From contig JAJZXC010000005.1 of NCBI GenBank assembly GCA_021846365.1, forward strand, positions 1 through 33,430: a stretch of 33,430 nucleotides of DNA, read 5' to 3'. Positions within the stretch are counted from its first letter, which is position 1, and the number at the start of each line of letters is the position of its first letter. This DNA is from Bacillota bacterium. GTDB taxonomy: Bacteria; Bacillota; Sulfobacillia; Sulfobacillales; Sulfobacillaceae. Below, in pieces: positions 21,699-31,145 of the stretch. The notes beneath the pieces are model-generated. The model saw nothing but the letters and a program-made list of their open reading frames with translations, had not been told where the DNA came from and searched no databases. The position numbers and the translations under genes are program-made.

Positions 21699-22339
21699 AC
21701 AATCCCTTGCTTTGGCTCCCTACCCTCGATCTTAGCCAGCACCCAAGCGACGATCCCTGGCTGGTTCGGATGGGTCAACGATTCGTCAACCGGTCGGCAG
21801 GCCGCGGGCACATCATCGTCGCCCCCGCCGCCGTTCCCGCCTGTTCGGCGCTGCCCTCGCTCGGCACCACCGCACCGGTCTCGGGAGCCCGCGCCTGGAT
21901 TAGCCCATGCCACGGCGACGTCGGCTCGCTGACGGCTGACCTCGAAACCGAGGTGCCGGGCGATCCGGCCGCCTGGGAGGCGGTTTTTCGGGGGGAGGCC
22001 AACCTTATGTTGCGGCGCCCACCGGGGATGACCCTGCACGCACTCAGCTATGCCTTCGCCGAGGCCGTCGAACCGCTCTCCGCCCGACTTTGGGTCGAAG
22101 GCACCAGTTGGGGCTTCGCCGCCTGCTACTGGGTTCTCAGCCTCCATCCAGAGTGGGGGTTGTACGGTGCTCTCGATCTCGCCGACGCTCTCGCGCTGGC
22201 TGAAGCTTTGCATCGTCCGCTGTGGGTGACCGACTTCGCCCGGGGTCCACTGCCGGTCGACCCCCTGCCCGAATTTGCGCCCAATCCCCGGGCACGCCCG
22301 CGCTGGAGACACGAGCCCGCGCCAGCCGCCTGGCTCTAG
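21695..22339 (+). CDS. Conserved-looking protein of unknown function coupled to the radical SAM gene
   Basis: GTG start overlaps the upstream stop (GTGA, 21695-21698); 214 aa; no recognised family. Confidence 0.7.
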   Translation: MNNPLLWLPTLDLSQHPSDDPWLVRMGQRFVNRSAGRGHIIVAPAAVPACSALPSLGTTAPVSGARAWISPCHGDVGSLTADLETEVPGDPAAWEAVFRGEANLMLRRPPGMTLHALSYAFAEAVEPLSARLWVEGTSWGFAACYWVLSLHPEWGLYGALDLADALALAEALHRPLWVTDFARGPLPVDPLPEFAPNPRARPRWRHEPAPAAWL

Positions 22340-22477
22340 TCGACCGTCTCGCCGTCGCAATCTATATAGGATGGTGAAATCTAAATTCTCTAAGGCGCGC
22401 GCATCCGTTCAAATCCCTTCGTGGTCGCATATTGCGCCGGGGCATATTCGGTGCAGGCGATGGCCAACCAGCAAGCA

Positions 22478-22510
22478 AGAGACTCCGGGGAGTTTTTCCT
22501 CGGAGTCTCT
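22478..22510. terminator. Strong hairpin in a convergent intergenic region; possible bidirectional terminator
   Basis: AGAGACTCCGGGGA-GTTTT-TCCTCGGAGTCTCT: 14-bp stem with one G.U pair and 5-nt loop. No downstream T-run on either strand. Confidence 0.5.
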
Positions 22511-22546
22511 GACTGAATACCTATGCACGGGCCGCTGGACCCGACC

Positions 22547-22869
22547 TCATAATCCGCCGCCTAAAGCCGCCTTCACTTTTCCGGCTATCTCCACTTCAGC
22601 CCGGCCCTGAACTCGGGGAGTCAGCCAGGCCATTACACTCTTCATGTCCGCCATCCCCCGCGCCCCGGTTTCCTGGATCGCCTGATCCACCAAACCGGCT
22701 AACTACACGTCGCGCCGTTCCTTCACTTCTTTGGCGATCAAACGGACGATCTCGCCATCGTCAAGTGACGTCCGGCGGCCTTGACGCTGCGGATAACGGT
22801 TAAGCGAACTTTGTCCTTGCTCCGCATCGCGCGCTTCAAATCGTCGTGCAAGCGTTCTTTGAGCAACAA
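22547..22869 (-). pseudogene. yqeY: GatB/YqeY-domain protein YqeY, frameshifted and internally deleted
   Basis: Three pieces in different frames: LLKERLHDDLKRAMRSKDKVRLTVIRSVKAA, then SLDDGEIVRLIAKEVKERRDV*, then LAGLVDQAIQETGARGMADMKSVMAWLTPRVQGRAEVEIAGKVKAALGGGL*. Located downstream of rpsU, as in Bacillus. Confidence 0.85.
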
Positions 22870-22934
22870 ATCCGACCTCCGTGGGCCCCAGAATTAATGG
22901 CATATTCAGGCAACGAATAACGCAGTAAAAAGTG

Positions 22935-23114
22935 CTACCGCTTGTTGCTCTTCTTACGTGCTGCCTCCGACTTCTTCTTGCGCCGAACGCTAGGCTTTTC
23001 GTAATGTTCCCGTCGGCGCGCTTCCGCCAACACGCCAGCCTTTTGGATCTGCCGCTTGAACCGACGCAATGCGCTGTCTAGACTTTCATTCTTGCCGACC
23101 TTGACCTCTGACAT
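22935..23114 (-). CDS. rpsU: 30S ribosomal protein bS21
   Basis: Manual translation: [59 protein letters not shown] (59 aa, not in the ORF track); GGGAGGG RBS. Confidence 0.97.
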   Translation of the reverse strand: MSEVKVGKNESLDSALRRFKRQIQKAGVLAEARRREHYEKPSVRRKKKSEAARKKSNKR

Positions 23115-23232
23115 TTGCTCCCTCCCCTCTCCCCAACCGGGTCGGGGTTACCTTCCTTTCATTATAGGGCGGGCCCAAAAAGTCGTCAAACCGAAGAATC
23201 GGGAAAACCTGGGGGCGAGACCATCCGCAGCG

Positions 23233-23382
23233 TTACCATGGGCGGTATAGGTGGCCGTACTTGCTCAGGCACTCCTTGCATAGAGTGCTATCCAAGAATC
23301 CCCCAGGCATCGAAAGAACGGGTTTTTTGACCACCGGCTTGTGACAGATATCGCAGAATTTAAGTTCGATGAGCTTGCCCAC
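23233..23382 (-). CDS. Small zinc-ribbon-like protein (49 aa)
   Basis: Manual translation from GTG: (M)GKLIELKFCDICHKPVVKKPVLSMPGGFLDSTLCKECLSKYGHLYRPW*; two CxxC knuckles; GGAGG 7-9 nt upstream. Not in the ORF track. Confidence 0.72.
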   Translation of the reverse strand: MGKLIELKFCDICHKPVVKKPVLSMPGGFLDSTLCKECLSKYGHLYRPW

Positions 23383-23447
23383 GACCCGCCTCCTCGCAGG
23401 CTAGCATCACCGAATCCAGCCGCCGTCACTCTAGCAGTCTCGACCAG

Positions 23448-24182
23448 TCATGGACAAGCAAGGGGAAGGTTGGCGGAAGGCTTGGTCAAGTCGCCGGTGA
23501 GCCACAATAGGAGGAGAGCGCCGAAGATCCCCGCGTTTTCCGCCCGGAAGGTTTGGGGACCCAGGCGGACCGAGCAAAACCCCTGCTGATGCAATACGGT
23601 TCGCTCTTGCTCGCTGATGCCGCCTTCGGGGCCCACCACCGTCTTCACTCGCTGCAGGGTTCCCGCCGCCGCCCACCAATGTTCCAGCGGCTCACCGTCC
23701 GGATCCCACAGCACACCGGCCTCACCCTCATCCCGGCCCAGATCCTCCAGGCCGGCCGCCAGGGGTAAAATATCTGGGATGTCCGCCCGCCGGCACTGTT
23801 CACTCGCCTCTTTAGCAATCCGCCGCCAGCGCTGGAGCTTGTTCGCTCCCGCCTCTCGCACGACGCTCCGTTCGGCCACCCAGGGTTGAAAGCGCGCAAT
23901 CCCCACCTCGGTGCCCTTCTCGATCACCTGGCTGAGCAGGTCATGCTTAATCAAGGCTGGGGCCAAGGTTATCGCCAGCCGAAAGCAAGGCTGAGACTCC
24001 AACTCCCGTCCGATCCTAAGGCTGGTCCCGTCCCCATCCAACTGGGCAAAAAAGAGGCCCACGCCTTCAACCATCGCCTCCAGCCCGCGGCGGCCGATCC
24101 GCATCACCTGGACCAGATAGTGGAGCTCGTCCTGGCTGAGGGGGATGCTACCGTGCTTAAGCCGCCGGGCCTCAAACATCAT
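23448..24182 (-). CDS. rsmE: 16S rRNA (uracil(1498)-N3)-methyltransferase
   Basis: LIKHDLLSQVIEKGTEVGI; VVGPEGGISEQE; VRLGPQTFRAENAG. Start ATGATG at 24182, just after the prmA stop; the track ORF extends to 24353. Confidence 0.95.
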   Translation of the reverse strand: MMFEARRLKHGSIPLSQDELHYLVQVMRIGRRGLEAMVEGVGLFFAQLDGDGTSLRIGRELESQPCFRLAITLAPALIKHDLLSQVIEKGTEVGIARFQPWVAERSVVREAGANKLQRWRRIAKEASEQCRRADIPDILPLAAGLEDLGRDEGEAGVLWDPDGEPLEHWWAAAGTLQRVKTVVGPEGGISEQERTVLHQQGFCSVRLGPQTFRAENAGIFGALLLLWLTGDLTKPSANLPLACP

Positions 24183-24187
24183 GCGGA

Positions 24188-25084
24188 TCACTGGGCGATC
24201 CGAAGCGTTGCCCAGCCCTGGCGGATGCGGTATTCGAAAATTCGAAGACCGCCCTCCCGACGCAACATCGTCTCCATTTCGGGCACGGCGGCTTCCAACA
24301 GACCGGATAAAATGGCCCACCCGCCAAGTCGCTTGCGCACCGATGGCCACCACTGGATAATCAATTCGCGAGTCAAATTCATCATGATTAGATCATACGG
24401 GGGCCCCGCCGTAAGATCCGCCAACGTTCCCCGCGTCACCTGAATCCGGCGCTCCAAACCGTTTGATCGAATATTGCTCAGCAACGCCCGTACGGCCGTC
24501 GGGTCCGGTTCTACCGCGTCCACGGTTACTGCCCCCAACTGGGCGGCGGCCAGCGACAAGATGCCCGACCCGGCTCCCAGATCCAAGACTCGGTGTACTG
24601 CGGCGCCTTGGGCAATCAAGATCTCCAGGCAGCAACGCGTGGTGGCGTGGGTCCCGGTGCCAAAAGCCATGCCTGGGTCGAGCCAGATGGTTTTTTGGGC
24701 GGAAAAAGGAGAACTTTCGTACCAGGTCGGCACGATCCCGTAGCCAGCGGGCAGCGTCACCGGTTCGTAATACTGTTTCCATGCCGTTTCCCAGGTCTGC
24801 CCGGCCACCCGTTCGACCGCAACTTGCCAACCGTGGGCCGATGCCTGTTGGCGCACCCGCACCGCCACAGCCGGCCAGCGTTCGTCGTCCGCGAAATACC
24901 CCGCCACAAACGGGGTGAGGTCAGTTGGTTGCACCATGTCCGTGAACGGTGCCAACACCGACGGCTCGCCGTCCTCAAATTCCACTCCGCTGAGTCCAAA
25001 GTCGATCAGCCATGCCGCGGCGGCCTCAATTTCGCTAGCCTTGACCGTGACCTGAACCCTCCAATAGTCAACGCCCGAACGCAT
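24188..25084 (-). CDS. prmA: Ribosomal protein L11 methyltransferase
   Basis: [45 protein letters not shown]. Confidence 0.96.
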   Translation of the reverse strand: MRSGVDYWRVQVTVKASEIEAAAAWLIDFGLSGVEFEDGEPSVLAPFTDMVQPTDLTPFVAGYFADDERWPAVAVRVRQQASAHGWQVAVERVAGQTWETAWKQYYEPVTLPAGYGIVPTWYESSPFSAQKTIWLDPGMAFGTGTHATTRCCLEILIAQGAAVHRVLDLGAGSGILSLAAAQLGAVTVDAVEPDPTAVRALLSNIRSNGLERRIQVTRGTLADLTAGPPYDLIMMNLTRELIIQWWPSVRKRLGGWAILSGLLEAAVPEMETMLRREGGLRIFEYRIRQGWATLRIAQ

Positions 25085-26189
25085 CTTTCACCTTGCGCAA
25101 AATACTGCGGTCCTCGGCCAGCACCGATTCATCACGCAATTCCGCCCACTGCCGCATCAATTCGCGCTCTTTGGCCGAAAGCTGGGAGGGCACCTGAACA
25201 GTAATTCGCACGTGCAGATCTCCCCGAATGGAGGGACTGCCAAGGCGCGGAAAACCTAGCCTGGGCACCCGAAACACCGTGCTCGGCTGGGTGCCGGGCG
25301 GAATATGGATCGTCTCCCGGGCCCCGATTCCCTCCACCTCGACATCTGCCCCCAGAACCGCCTGGGCAAAGCCGATGGCAAGGTCGATAACCAGATCTTG
25401 GCCCTGACGCCGGAACGCTGCGTGCGACTTGACGTGCACCAACACCATCAAATCTCCAGGAGAACCGCCGCGTTGACCAGCCCCACCTTCTCCCGGTACC
25501 CTGAGCCGGGTTCCGTCTTCGACCCCCGGGGGGACGGTGATGGTGATGCGCTTTTCAGCCCTGACTTGGCCACGCCCGCGACACTCCCGGCAGGGCGTGC
25601 TCACCGTCTTGCCCGTGCCTCGGCACTGCGGACAAGTTTCGATTTGCCGCACCCGGCCCAACAAACTGTCGCGAATGTACTCGACCTGGCCTCCCCCGTG
25701 GCAGCGTCCGCACGTCTCAATCCGCGTGCCGGGTTCAGCCTGGTTGCCGTGACAACGGGGGCACACGTCATCGCGGACCAGCCGAATCTCCCGTTCTACC
25801 CCCGTCATCACGTCTTCCAAGTCGATCGTGAGGTCCGACCGCAAATCGGGACCGCGCTCGGGCCCGGGGCGCCCACCCGCTCCGCTGCCGCCGAAAAACA
25901 TATCGAAAATGTCGCCAAACCCGCCGAATCCTCCGAAATCGGTCTGCCCAAAATGATATCCCGGGCCGGCGCCTTGGGTGCCGAACTGGTCGTATTGCGC
26001 ACGCTTGTTGGCGTCGCTCAGCACCTCGTAGGCTTCGTTCAATTCTTTAAACTTTTCTTCGGCTCGGTCATCCCCGGGGTTGGCGTCCGGGTGGTGTTTC
26101 CGGGCCAGCCGGCGAAAAGCCTGTTTAATCTCGTCTTCTGACGCGTTCCGGCTTACACCCAGGACATCGTAATAATCTCGATTCGCCAT
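25068..26189 (-). CDS. dnaJ: Chaperone protein DnaJ
   Basis: J domain with HPD, G/F region, four CxxCxGxG-like repeats. Confidence 0.98.
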   Translation of the reverse strand: MANRDYYDVLGVSRNASEDEIKQAFRRLARKHHPDANPGDDRAEEKFKELNEAYEVLSDANKRAQYDQFGTQGAGPGYHFGQTDFGGFGGFGDIFDMFFGGSGAGGRPGPERGPDLRSDLTIDLEDVMTGVEREIRLVRDDVCPRCHGNQAEPGTRIETCGRCHGGGQVEYIRDSLLGRVRQIETCPQCRGTGKTVSTPCRECRGRGQVRAEKRITITVPPGVEDGTRLRVPGEGGAGQRGGSPGDLMVLVHVKSHAAFRRQGQDLVIDLAIGFAQAVLGADVEVEGIGARETIHIPPGTQPSTVFRVPRLGFPRLGSPSIRGDLHVRITVQVPSQLSAKERELMRQWAELRDESVLAEDRSILRKVKDAFGR

Positions 26190-26217
26190 ACCCGTTCCTC
26201 CCTATCGGCGCCCAGCC

Positions 26218-26859
26218 CTATTGTCCGTCATCGGACGTTGCTGGCGCGTCTTCCTCCTGCCCTGCGCCGGATGACACTTTCACCAACGCAGCGCGCAACA
26301 CGCGGTCTCGCCAGCGAAACCCCTTTTGAACCTCTTCGGCTACTATGCCTTCCGGCCAGGTACTTTCCACCTGCTGCACCGCCTCGTGAAGCGATGGATT
26401 GAAGGGATTGCCTACGGTAGCGATGGACTGGACGCCCAGTCTCGCCAACGCCTCGTTGAATCCGTTCAAGGTCATTTCCACGCCGACCCGCCACGCCTTG
26501 GCCTCTCCCTCGGTCGGCATGAATTTTACCGCTCGCTCTAAGTTATCGTACACGGGCAGCAAGTCGTGCAATATTCGGTTAATAATTTGCGTTTCGCTTT
26601 CCAACCTGTCCCGTTCTACCCGGCGGCGAAAATTTTCGAAGTCCGCTTGCAAGCGAACCAACTGTTCGTATCTGTTTTCAGCCATACCTTGCCAGTCGAC
26701 CTCGGGTTCAGCTTCGCCTTCCTCAGCTTCGACATCGGCCGCTTCGTCCCCGCCATCCGCATTCACCGCCTGCGGCTGACTATCCTGGTTGGCTCCCACC
26801 GTCGCGTCCTTCTTGGCTTCCGGATTTTCGTGCTCGGCTGCTGTGTCTTGTTCCCTCAT
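26218..26859 (-). CDS. grpE: Nucleotide exchange factor GrpE
   Basis: RLQADFENFRRRVERDR; LLPVYDNLERAVKF; FNPSLHEAVQQVES. Confidence 0.97.
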   Translation of the reverse strand: MREQDTAAEHENPEAKKDATVGANQDSQPQAVNADGGDEAADVEAEEGEAEPEVDWQGMAENRYEQLVRLQADFENFRRRVERDRLESETQIINRILHDLLPVYDNLERAVKFMPTEGEAKAWRVGVEMTLNGFNEALARLGVQSIATVGNPFNPSLHEAVQQVESTWPEGIVAEEVQKGFRWRDRVLRAALVKVSSGAGQEEDAPATSDDGQ

Positions 26860-26891
26860 CGTCTATTTCGTGCCCCCCTGACAATGCTTCC

Positions 26892-27905
26892 CTATGCCCA
26901 TTCTAACGCCCTCGAGAGCTCTTCCGAAACGGCTTCCAACACGGCCATCACGCGACCGTACTGCATGCGCCGCGGCCCCAACACCAACAGTCTGCCCACG
27001 ACCTGGCCCCCGGCCCGGTAGGCGGCCGTCACCACGCTACAGTCCTGAATGTCGTCAGCCGGTACTTCTGTGCCAATCAGCACCTCGACCTGCCCTGACT
27101 CGCGCGTACTCAAAAGCCGGTCTATCTCCGACTCCGTTTCCAAAAATCCCAACACCCGTTTCAAACGTTCGACGTCACGGAATTCTGGATAGTTTAGCAT
27201 GCTGCGCGTACCCGAAAGCGCCACCCGCTCCTCGTCCTCACCGGCACCGGCTAATCGCTGAATGACTTCCCGCCAAAACCCCTGGTAGCGCCACAGATCC
27301 CTGCGCAGTCGCTTCATCATCTCGCCTTCCAGGTCCCTAAGCGGCACCCCTTCCAGACTGCGGCTAATCTCGGCCGCCATCGCCGCCAGATCCGAACCGA
27401 TGAGTTCCGGCGGCACGCCAACGGTGCGACTTTCGACGTAGCCCGCATCTGTCTGCACCACGAGGACGGCCAGTGTCGGCGCCAAGATAACCACGCTCAG
27501 ATCAGCCAGGTGCGCGTCTTCTCCCCGCGGTGCCAACACCACCGTCGGATAGGCGGTAATGTCGGAAACCAAACGAGCGGTTTGGTGAATCAGCCAGGCG
27601 ATTTCGTGCGCCTTTGCCCGGTAACTGGCCCGAATCCATTCAATCAGCGAGTGATCCAAACCTGGCCGGGATAACAGTTGGTCCACGTAATACCGGTAAC
27701 CCTTGTCGGATGGAACCCGGCCCGAGGACGTGTGCGGGTGCTCCAGATAACCCTGTTCTTCGAGATCGGCCATCTCGTTGCGGATGGTGGCAGGGCTGAC
27801 ACCCAACTGATACTTTCGGGAGAGGGTGCGCGAACCCACCGGCTCTCCCAGATTGACGTAATCCTCAATCAAGAGTTCCAGGATGCGCCGCTTGCGTCCA
27901 TCCAC
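26892..27905 (-). CDS. hrcA: Heat-inducible transcription repressor HrcA
   Basis: RKRRILELLIEDYVNLGEPVGSRTLSRKYQLGVSPATIRNEMADLEEQGYLEHPHTSSGRVPSDKGYRYYVD. Confidence 0.98.
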   Translation of the reverse strand: MDGRKRRILELLIEDYVNLGEPVGSRTLSRKYQLGVSPATIRNEMADLEEQGYLEHPHTSSGRVPSDKGYRYYVDQLLSRPGLDHSLIEWIRASYRAKAHEIAWLIHQTARLVSDITAYPTVVLAPRGEDAHLADLSVVILAPTLAVLVVQTDAGYVESRTVGVPPELIGSDLAAMAAEISRSLEGVPLRDLEGEMMKRLRRDLWRYQGFWREVIQRLAGAGEDEERVALSGTRSMLNYPEFRDVERLKRVLGFLETESEIDRLLSTRESGQVEVLIGTEVPADDIQDCSVVTAAYRAGGQVVGRLLVLGPRRMQYGRVMAVLEAVSEELSRALEWA

Positions 27906-27922
27906 CGTCGATCACCTCACAA

Positions 27923-27949
27923 TTAGCACTCGAGATACACGACTGCTAA
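27923..27949. promoter_or_regulatory. CIRCE operator (HrcA binding site)
   Basis: TTAGCACTC-N9-GACTGCTAA; one mismatch from TTAGCACTC-N9-GAGTGCTAA; 18 bp upstream of hrcA. Confidence 0.93.
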
Positions 27950-27962
27950 TGCTAACGCATTG

Positions 27963-27992
27963 AGGGTAGCATCCTCCTCTAGCGGCTGTCAA
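27963..27992 (-). promoter_or_regulatory. Candidate sigma-A promoter of the hrcA operon
   Basis: Minus strand TTGACA-N18-TACCCT; perfect -35, weak -10, placing CIRCE near the transcript start. Confidence 0.5.
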
Positions 27993-27999
27993 GAGCGGG

Positions 28000-29244
28000 T
28001 CAGCCCTCCTTGCTAGCCACCACCAACTCTACCGGGGCATCGACTAGCCTTCCCATCACCCGATTTGCCAGGTCCAGGCCTCGCGCCGTCAAGGCAATAC
28101 GCTCGGCATCCCAGGTGATCAATCCGTCACGGCGGAGTTCCTCCCACACGTGATGGAAAACGGACAGCGGGTCGACTCCAAAGCGCCGTCCAAAGCGCCT
28201 GCGGGTAAACCCGCTAACCTGTCGCAGGCCCAACCAGCAGTATTCGCGCATCAGTGCCGGAGGGCCTAGATCTTCGCTCTCCGCCACCGGGTCCCGGTCT
28301 GCATGTACCCGGCTAAGGTAACTCGGCAGTGATCGGGCGTTCCACCAGCGGCGCCGACCGTCAAACGAATGCGCCGCCATCCCCAGCCCCACATAGGGGT
28401 TTAGCGTCCAGTACAGCTGGTTCATCCGTCCTTGGCAGTTGGGGCGCGCGTAGCTGGAGATTTCGTACCGGGTCATACCCGCTTCAGTTAGCCGCTGGTT
28501 GGCCCAGTCGGCCATGTCCGCCGTCTCATCCGGGTCGGGAGTCGCCAGTTGGTGTCGCCGAATCTTTTGATACACTTGAGTGCCCGGCTCCAGTTGCAAC
28601 TGGTAGAGGGACAAATGGTCAGGATCAAGGCGCACCATTTGCTCCACCGTCTCCTGCCACTGCCGCCCGGTCTGCCCAGGCCATCCGTAGATGGCGTCCA
28701 AACTGATGGCCGAAAAGCCCGCCTGCTTGGCTGCGGCCATCGTCTGCAGGACAATATCGACGCCATGGCCGCGGTTCATCTCCCGCAGTAAATCGTCTTG
28801 CAGGGCTTGCACGCCGATCGAGAGTCTGGTCACGCCCGCCTGCCTAAATCCGGCCAGGGTGTCTCCATTCACCGTGTCCGGGTTGGCCTCCAACGTCACT
28901 TCGGCGCCTAGGCTGCCCGTGCGCTGTTCAATCGCCCCCAGCAATCGTTCAACCGCTTCCGGTCTTAACAACGAGGGCGTGCCGCCCCCCAGATAAACCG
29001 CCAAGGGAGGGTGAGGGGGAATATCCTCGCTCCACCACTCGCCAATCAACGCATTCACATAGGTGGTGGTAACTTCCTGGTCACGGACCAGCACGGTGGG
29101 GAAGTCACAATACGTGCAGCGCACGGGACAAAAGGGAATATGAATGTAGACACCCCAAGCCTCAAGGGCCGGTTCACGCCACGGATGGGCCCCCAGCGCT
29201 CTGCGGGCGGGACTTTCATCTTCAGACGGCATCAGATCATTCAC
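28000..29244 (-). CDS. hemW: HemW-type radical SAM protein (coproporphyrinogen III oxidase-like heme chaperone)
   Basis: GVYIHIPFCPVRCTYCDF; YLGGGTPSLL; RLSIGVQALQDDLLREMNRGH; conserved lepA-hemW-hrcA order. Confidence 0.95.
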   Translation of the reverse strand: MNDLMPSEDESPARRALGAHPWREPALEAWGVYIHIPFCPVRCTYCDFPTVLVRDQEVTTTYVNALIGEWWSEDIPPHPPLAVYLGGGTPSLLRPEAVERLLGAIEQRTGSLGAEVTLEANPDTVNGDTLAGFRQAGVTRLSIGVQALQDDLLREMNRGHGVDIVLQTMAAAKQAGFSAISLDAIYGWPGQTGRQWQETVEQMVRLDPDHLSLYQLQLEPGTQVYQKIRRHQLATPDPDETADMADWANQRLTEAGMTRYEISSYARPNCQGRMNQLYWTLNPYVGLGMAAHSFDGRRRWWNARSLPSYLSRVHADRDPVAESEDLGPPALMREYCWLGLRQVSGFTRRRFGRRFGVDPLSVFHHVWEELRRDGLITWDAERIALTARGLDLANRVMGRLVDAPVELVVASKEG

Positions 29245-29312
29245 CGCCTTTCAACCAGTCCGGCCAGCCCAGGGGCTGTCCCCCCAGGGTTAACCGAGGC
29301 CGCCGAGCTTGC

Positions 29313-31112
29313 CTAAGATTCGTCTTCCGCCCTCAAAATGGCCATAAAAGCTTCTTGGGGGATCTCGACGTTTCCCACCGATTTCATCCGCCGCTTGCCC
29401 TCCTTTTGCTTTTCCAGCAGCTTACGCTTTCGCGTAATATCCCCGCCGTAACATTTGGCTAGTACGTCCTTGCGCAGAGCACGAACCGTTTCCCGCGCAA
29501 TCACTTTGCTTCCAATGGCCGCTTGAATGGGCACTTCAAAGAGCTGACGAGGTATCAACTCGCGAAGTTTGGCCACTAACGACTTGCCTTTGGGGTACGC
29601 TCGCTGACGATGTACGATGGCGGACAGCGCGTCGACGGCCTCTCCATTCAGCAGAATATCCATTTTGACCAGGTCGGCGGGTTCCATCCCCGCCGGCTGA
29701 TAATCCAACGAGGCATAACCGTGGGTCCGACTCTTCAACTGATCAAAAAAATCAAACATAATTTCCCCCAATGGAAGCCGATAGGTGAGCATGGCGCGTT
29801 GGGGGTCGAGATAGGTGAGCGCATGATATTCACCGCGGCGCTCCTGAGAGAGTTCCATCACGGCTCCGATATATTCCGCCGGGGTGATGATGCTGACATC
29901 CACCACCGGCTCCAAGATCTCACTGATCTCCCCCGCCGGCGGCATCATTGAGGGGTTGTCTACCCGCACCGTCTGACCGTTGGCAAGGTTAACTTGGTAG
30001 ACCACGTTGGGCGCGGTAGTAATCAGGACGAGGCCGTACTCGCGCTCCAGGCGTTCTTGGACGATCTCAAGATGTAAGAGCCCCAAAAATCCTGCCCGGA
30101 AACCAAACCCTAAGGCCAGGGAGGTTTCCGGCTCAAAGGTCAGCGCGGCGTCGTTGAGCTTAAGTTTTTCTAAAGCCTCTCGCAATCGCGCATAATCCCC
30201 CGATTCAACCGGATACAGGCCGGAAAAAACCATGGGCTGGGCAGGTCGGTATCCCGGCAGGGGTTCCCGTGCCCTAGGCTGGGCCAGCGTGACCGTATCG
30301 CCCACCCGCGTGTCCTGCACGCTCTTGATCTGCGCCGCCAAATACCCCACTTCTCCGCAGCTGAGATCGTCCACCGGGGCCAACTCGGGCCGAAAGACTC
30401 CGACCTCGATCACCTCAAACTCCTTTTCGGTGGCCATAAACCGAATGCGATCGCCAACCGCTACCCGTCCGTCAACCACTCGTACAAACACCAACACGCC
30501 TTTGTAACTATCGAAACGCGAATCAAAAATCAGCGCCCGCAAGGGATTGTCCAGGTTACCCGCCGGGGGCGGAATCCTGTTCACGATGGCGACCAGCACA
30601 TCGTCGATGCCAATGCCCTGCTTGGCCGAGACCGCCAGTGCCTCGGTGCCGTCAATCCCGATTTCAACCAGATCTTCGCGCACGCGGTCGGCGTCCGCGC
30701 TTGGCAGGTCGATCTTGTTGATGACAGGTACCACGGTCAGATCGTGTTCCAGCGCCAGGTACAGGTTGGCCAAGGTCTGGGCTTCGATCCCCTGCGAGGC
30801 GTCAATCACCAGCAGCGCCCCCTCACAGGCGGCTAACGCGCGTGACACCTCGTAGGTGAAGTCCACGTGGCCCGGGGTGTCGATCAAGTTGAGTTTGTAG
30901 GTCTGACCCGAGTGCTCCCAGTTCAGGCATACCGCCTGGGCTTTGATCGTGATACCCCGCTCGCGCTCCAGCTCCATGGAGTCCAACAATTGGGGGGCCA
31001 TGTTACGCGCTGCCACCGCACCTGTACGTTCCAAAATGCGGTCAGCCAAAGTCGATTTGCCGTGGTCAATGTGAGCAATGATGCAAAAATTTCGGATGTG
31101 CGCTGAATCCAC
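29313..31112 (-). CDS. lepA: Elongation factor 4 (LepA GTPase)
   Basis: [39 protein letters not shown]; LePA C-terminal domain [26 protein letters not shown]. Confidence 0.98.
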   Translation of the reverse strand: MDSAHIRNFCIIAHIDHGKSTLADRILERTGAVAARNMAPQLLDSMELERERGITIKAQAVCLNWEHSGQTYKLNLIDTPGHVDFTYEVSRALAACEGALLVIDASQGIEAQTLANLYLALEHDLTVVPVINKIDLPSADADRVREDLVEIGIDGTEALAVSAKQGIGIDDVLVAIVNRIPPPAGNLDNPLRALIFDSRFDSYKGVLVFVRVVDGRVAVGDRIRFMATEKEFEVIEVGVFRPELAPVDDLSCGEVGYLAAQIKSVQDTRVGDTVTLAQPRAREPLPGYRPAQPMVFSGLYPVESGDYARLREALEKLKLNDAALTFEPETSLALGFGFRAGFLGLLHLEIVQERLEREYGLVLITTAPNVVYQVNLANGQTVRVDNPSMMPPAGEISEILEPVVDVSIITPAEYIGAVMELSQERRGEYHALTYLDPQRAMLTYRLPLGEIMFDFFDQLKSRTHGYASLDYQPAGMEPADLVKMDILLNGEAVDALSAIVHRQRAYPKGKSLVAKLRELIPRQLFEVPIQAAIGSKVIARETVRALRKDVLAKCYGGDITRKRKLLEKQKEGKRRMKSVGNVEIPQEAFMAILRAEDES

Positions 31113-31145
31113 AAGCGGCCTCCTTCGGTCTCGGTCCCCTCCTCG

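Noticed and set aside
22407-22417. GTTCAAATCCC, resembling a tRNA T-loop
   Set aside because: Flanking bases do not form a 5-bp T stem and no acceptor, D or anticodon arm can be folded around it.
25305-26141. 278-aa plus-strand ORF
   Set aside because: Antisense of dnaJ; residues mirror dnaJ codon structure.
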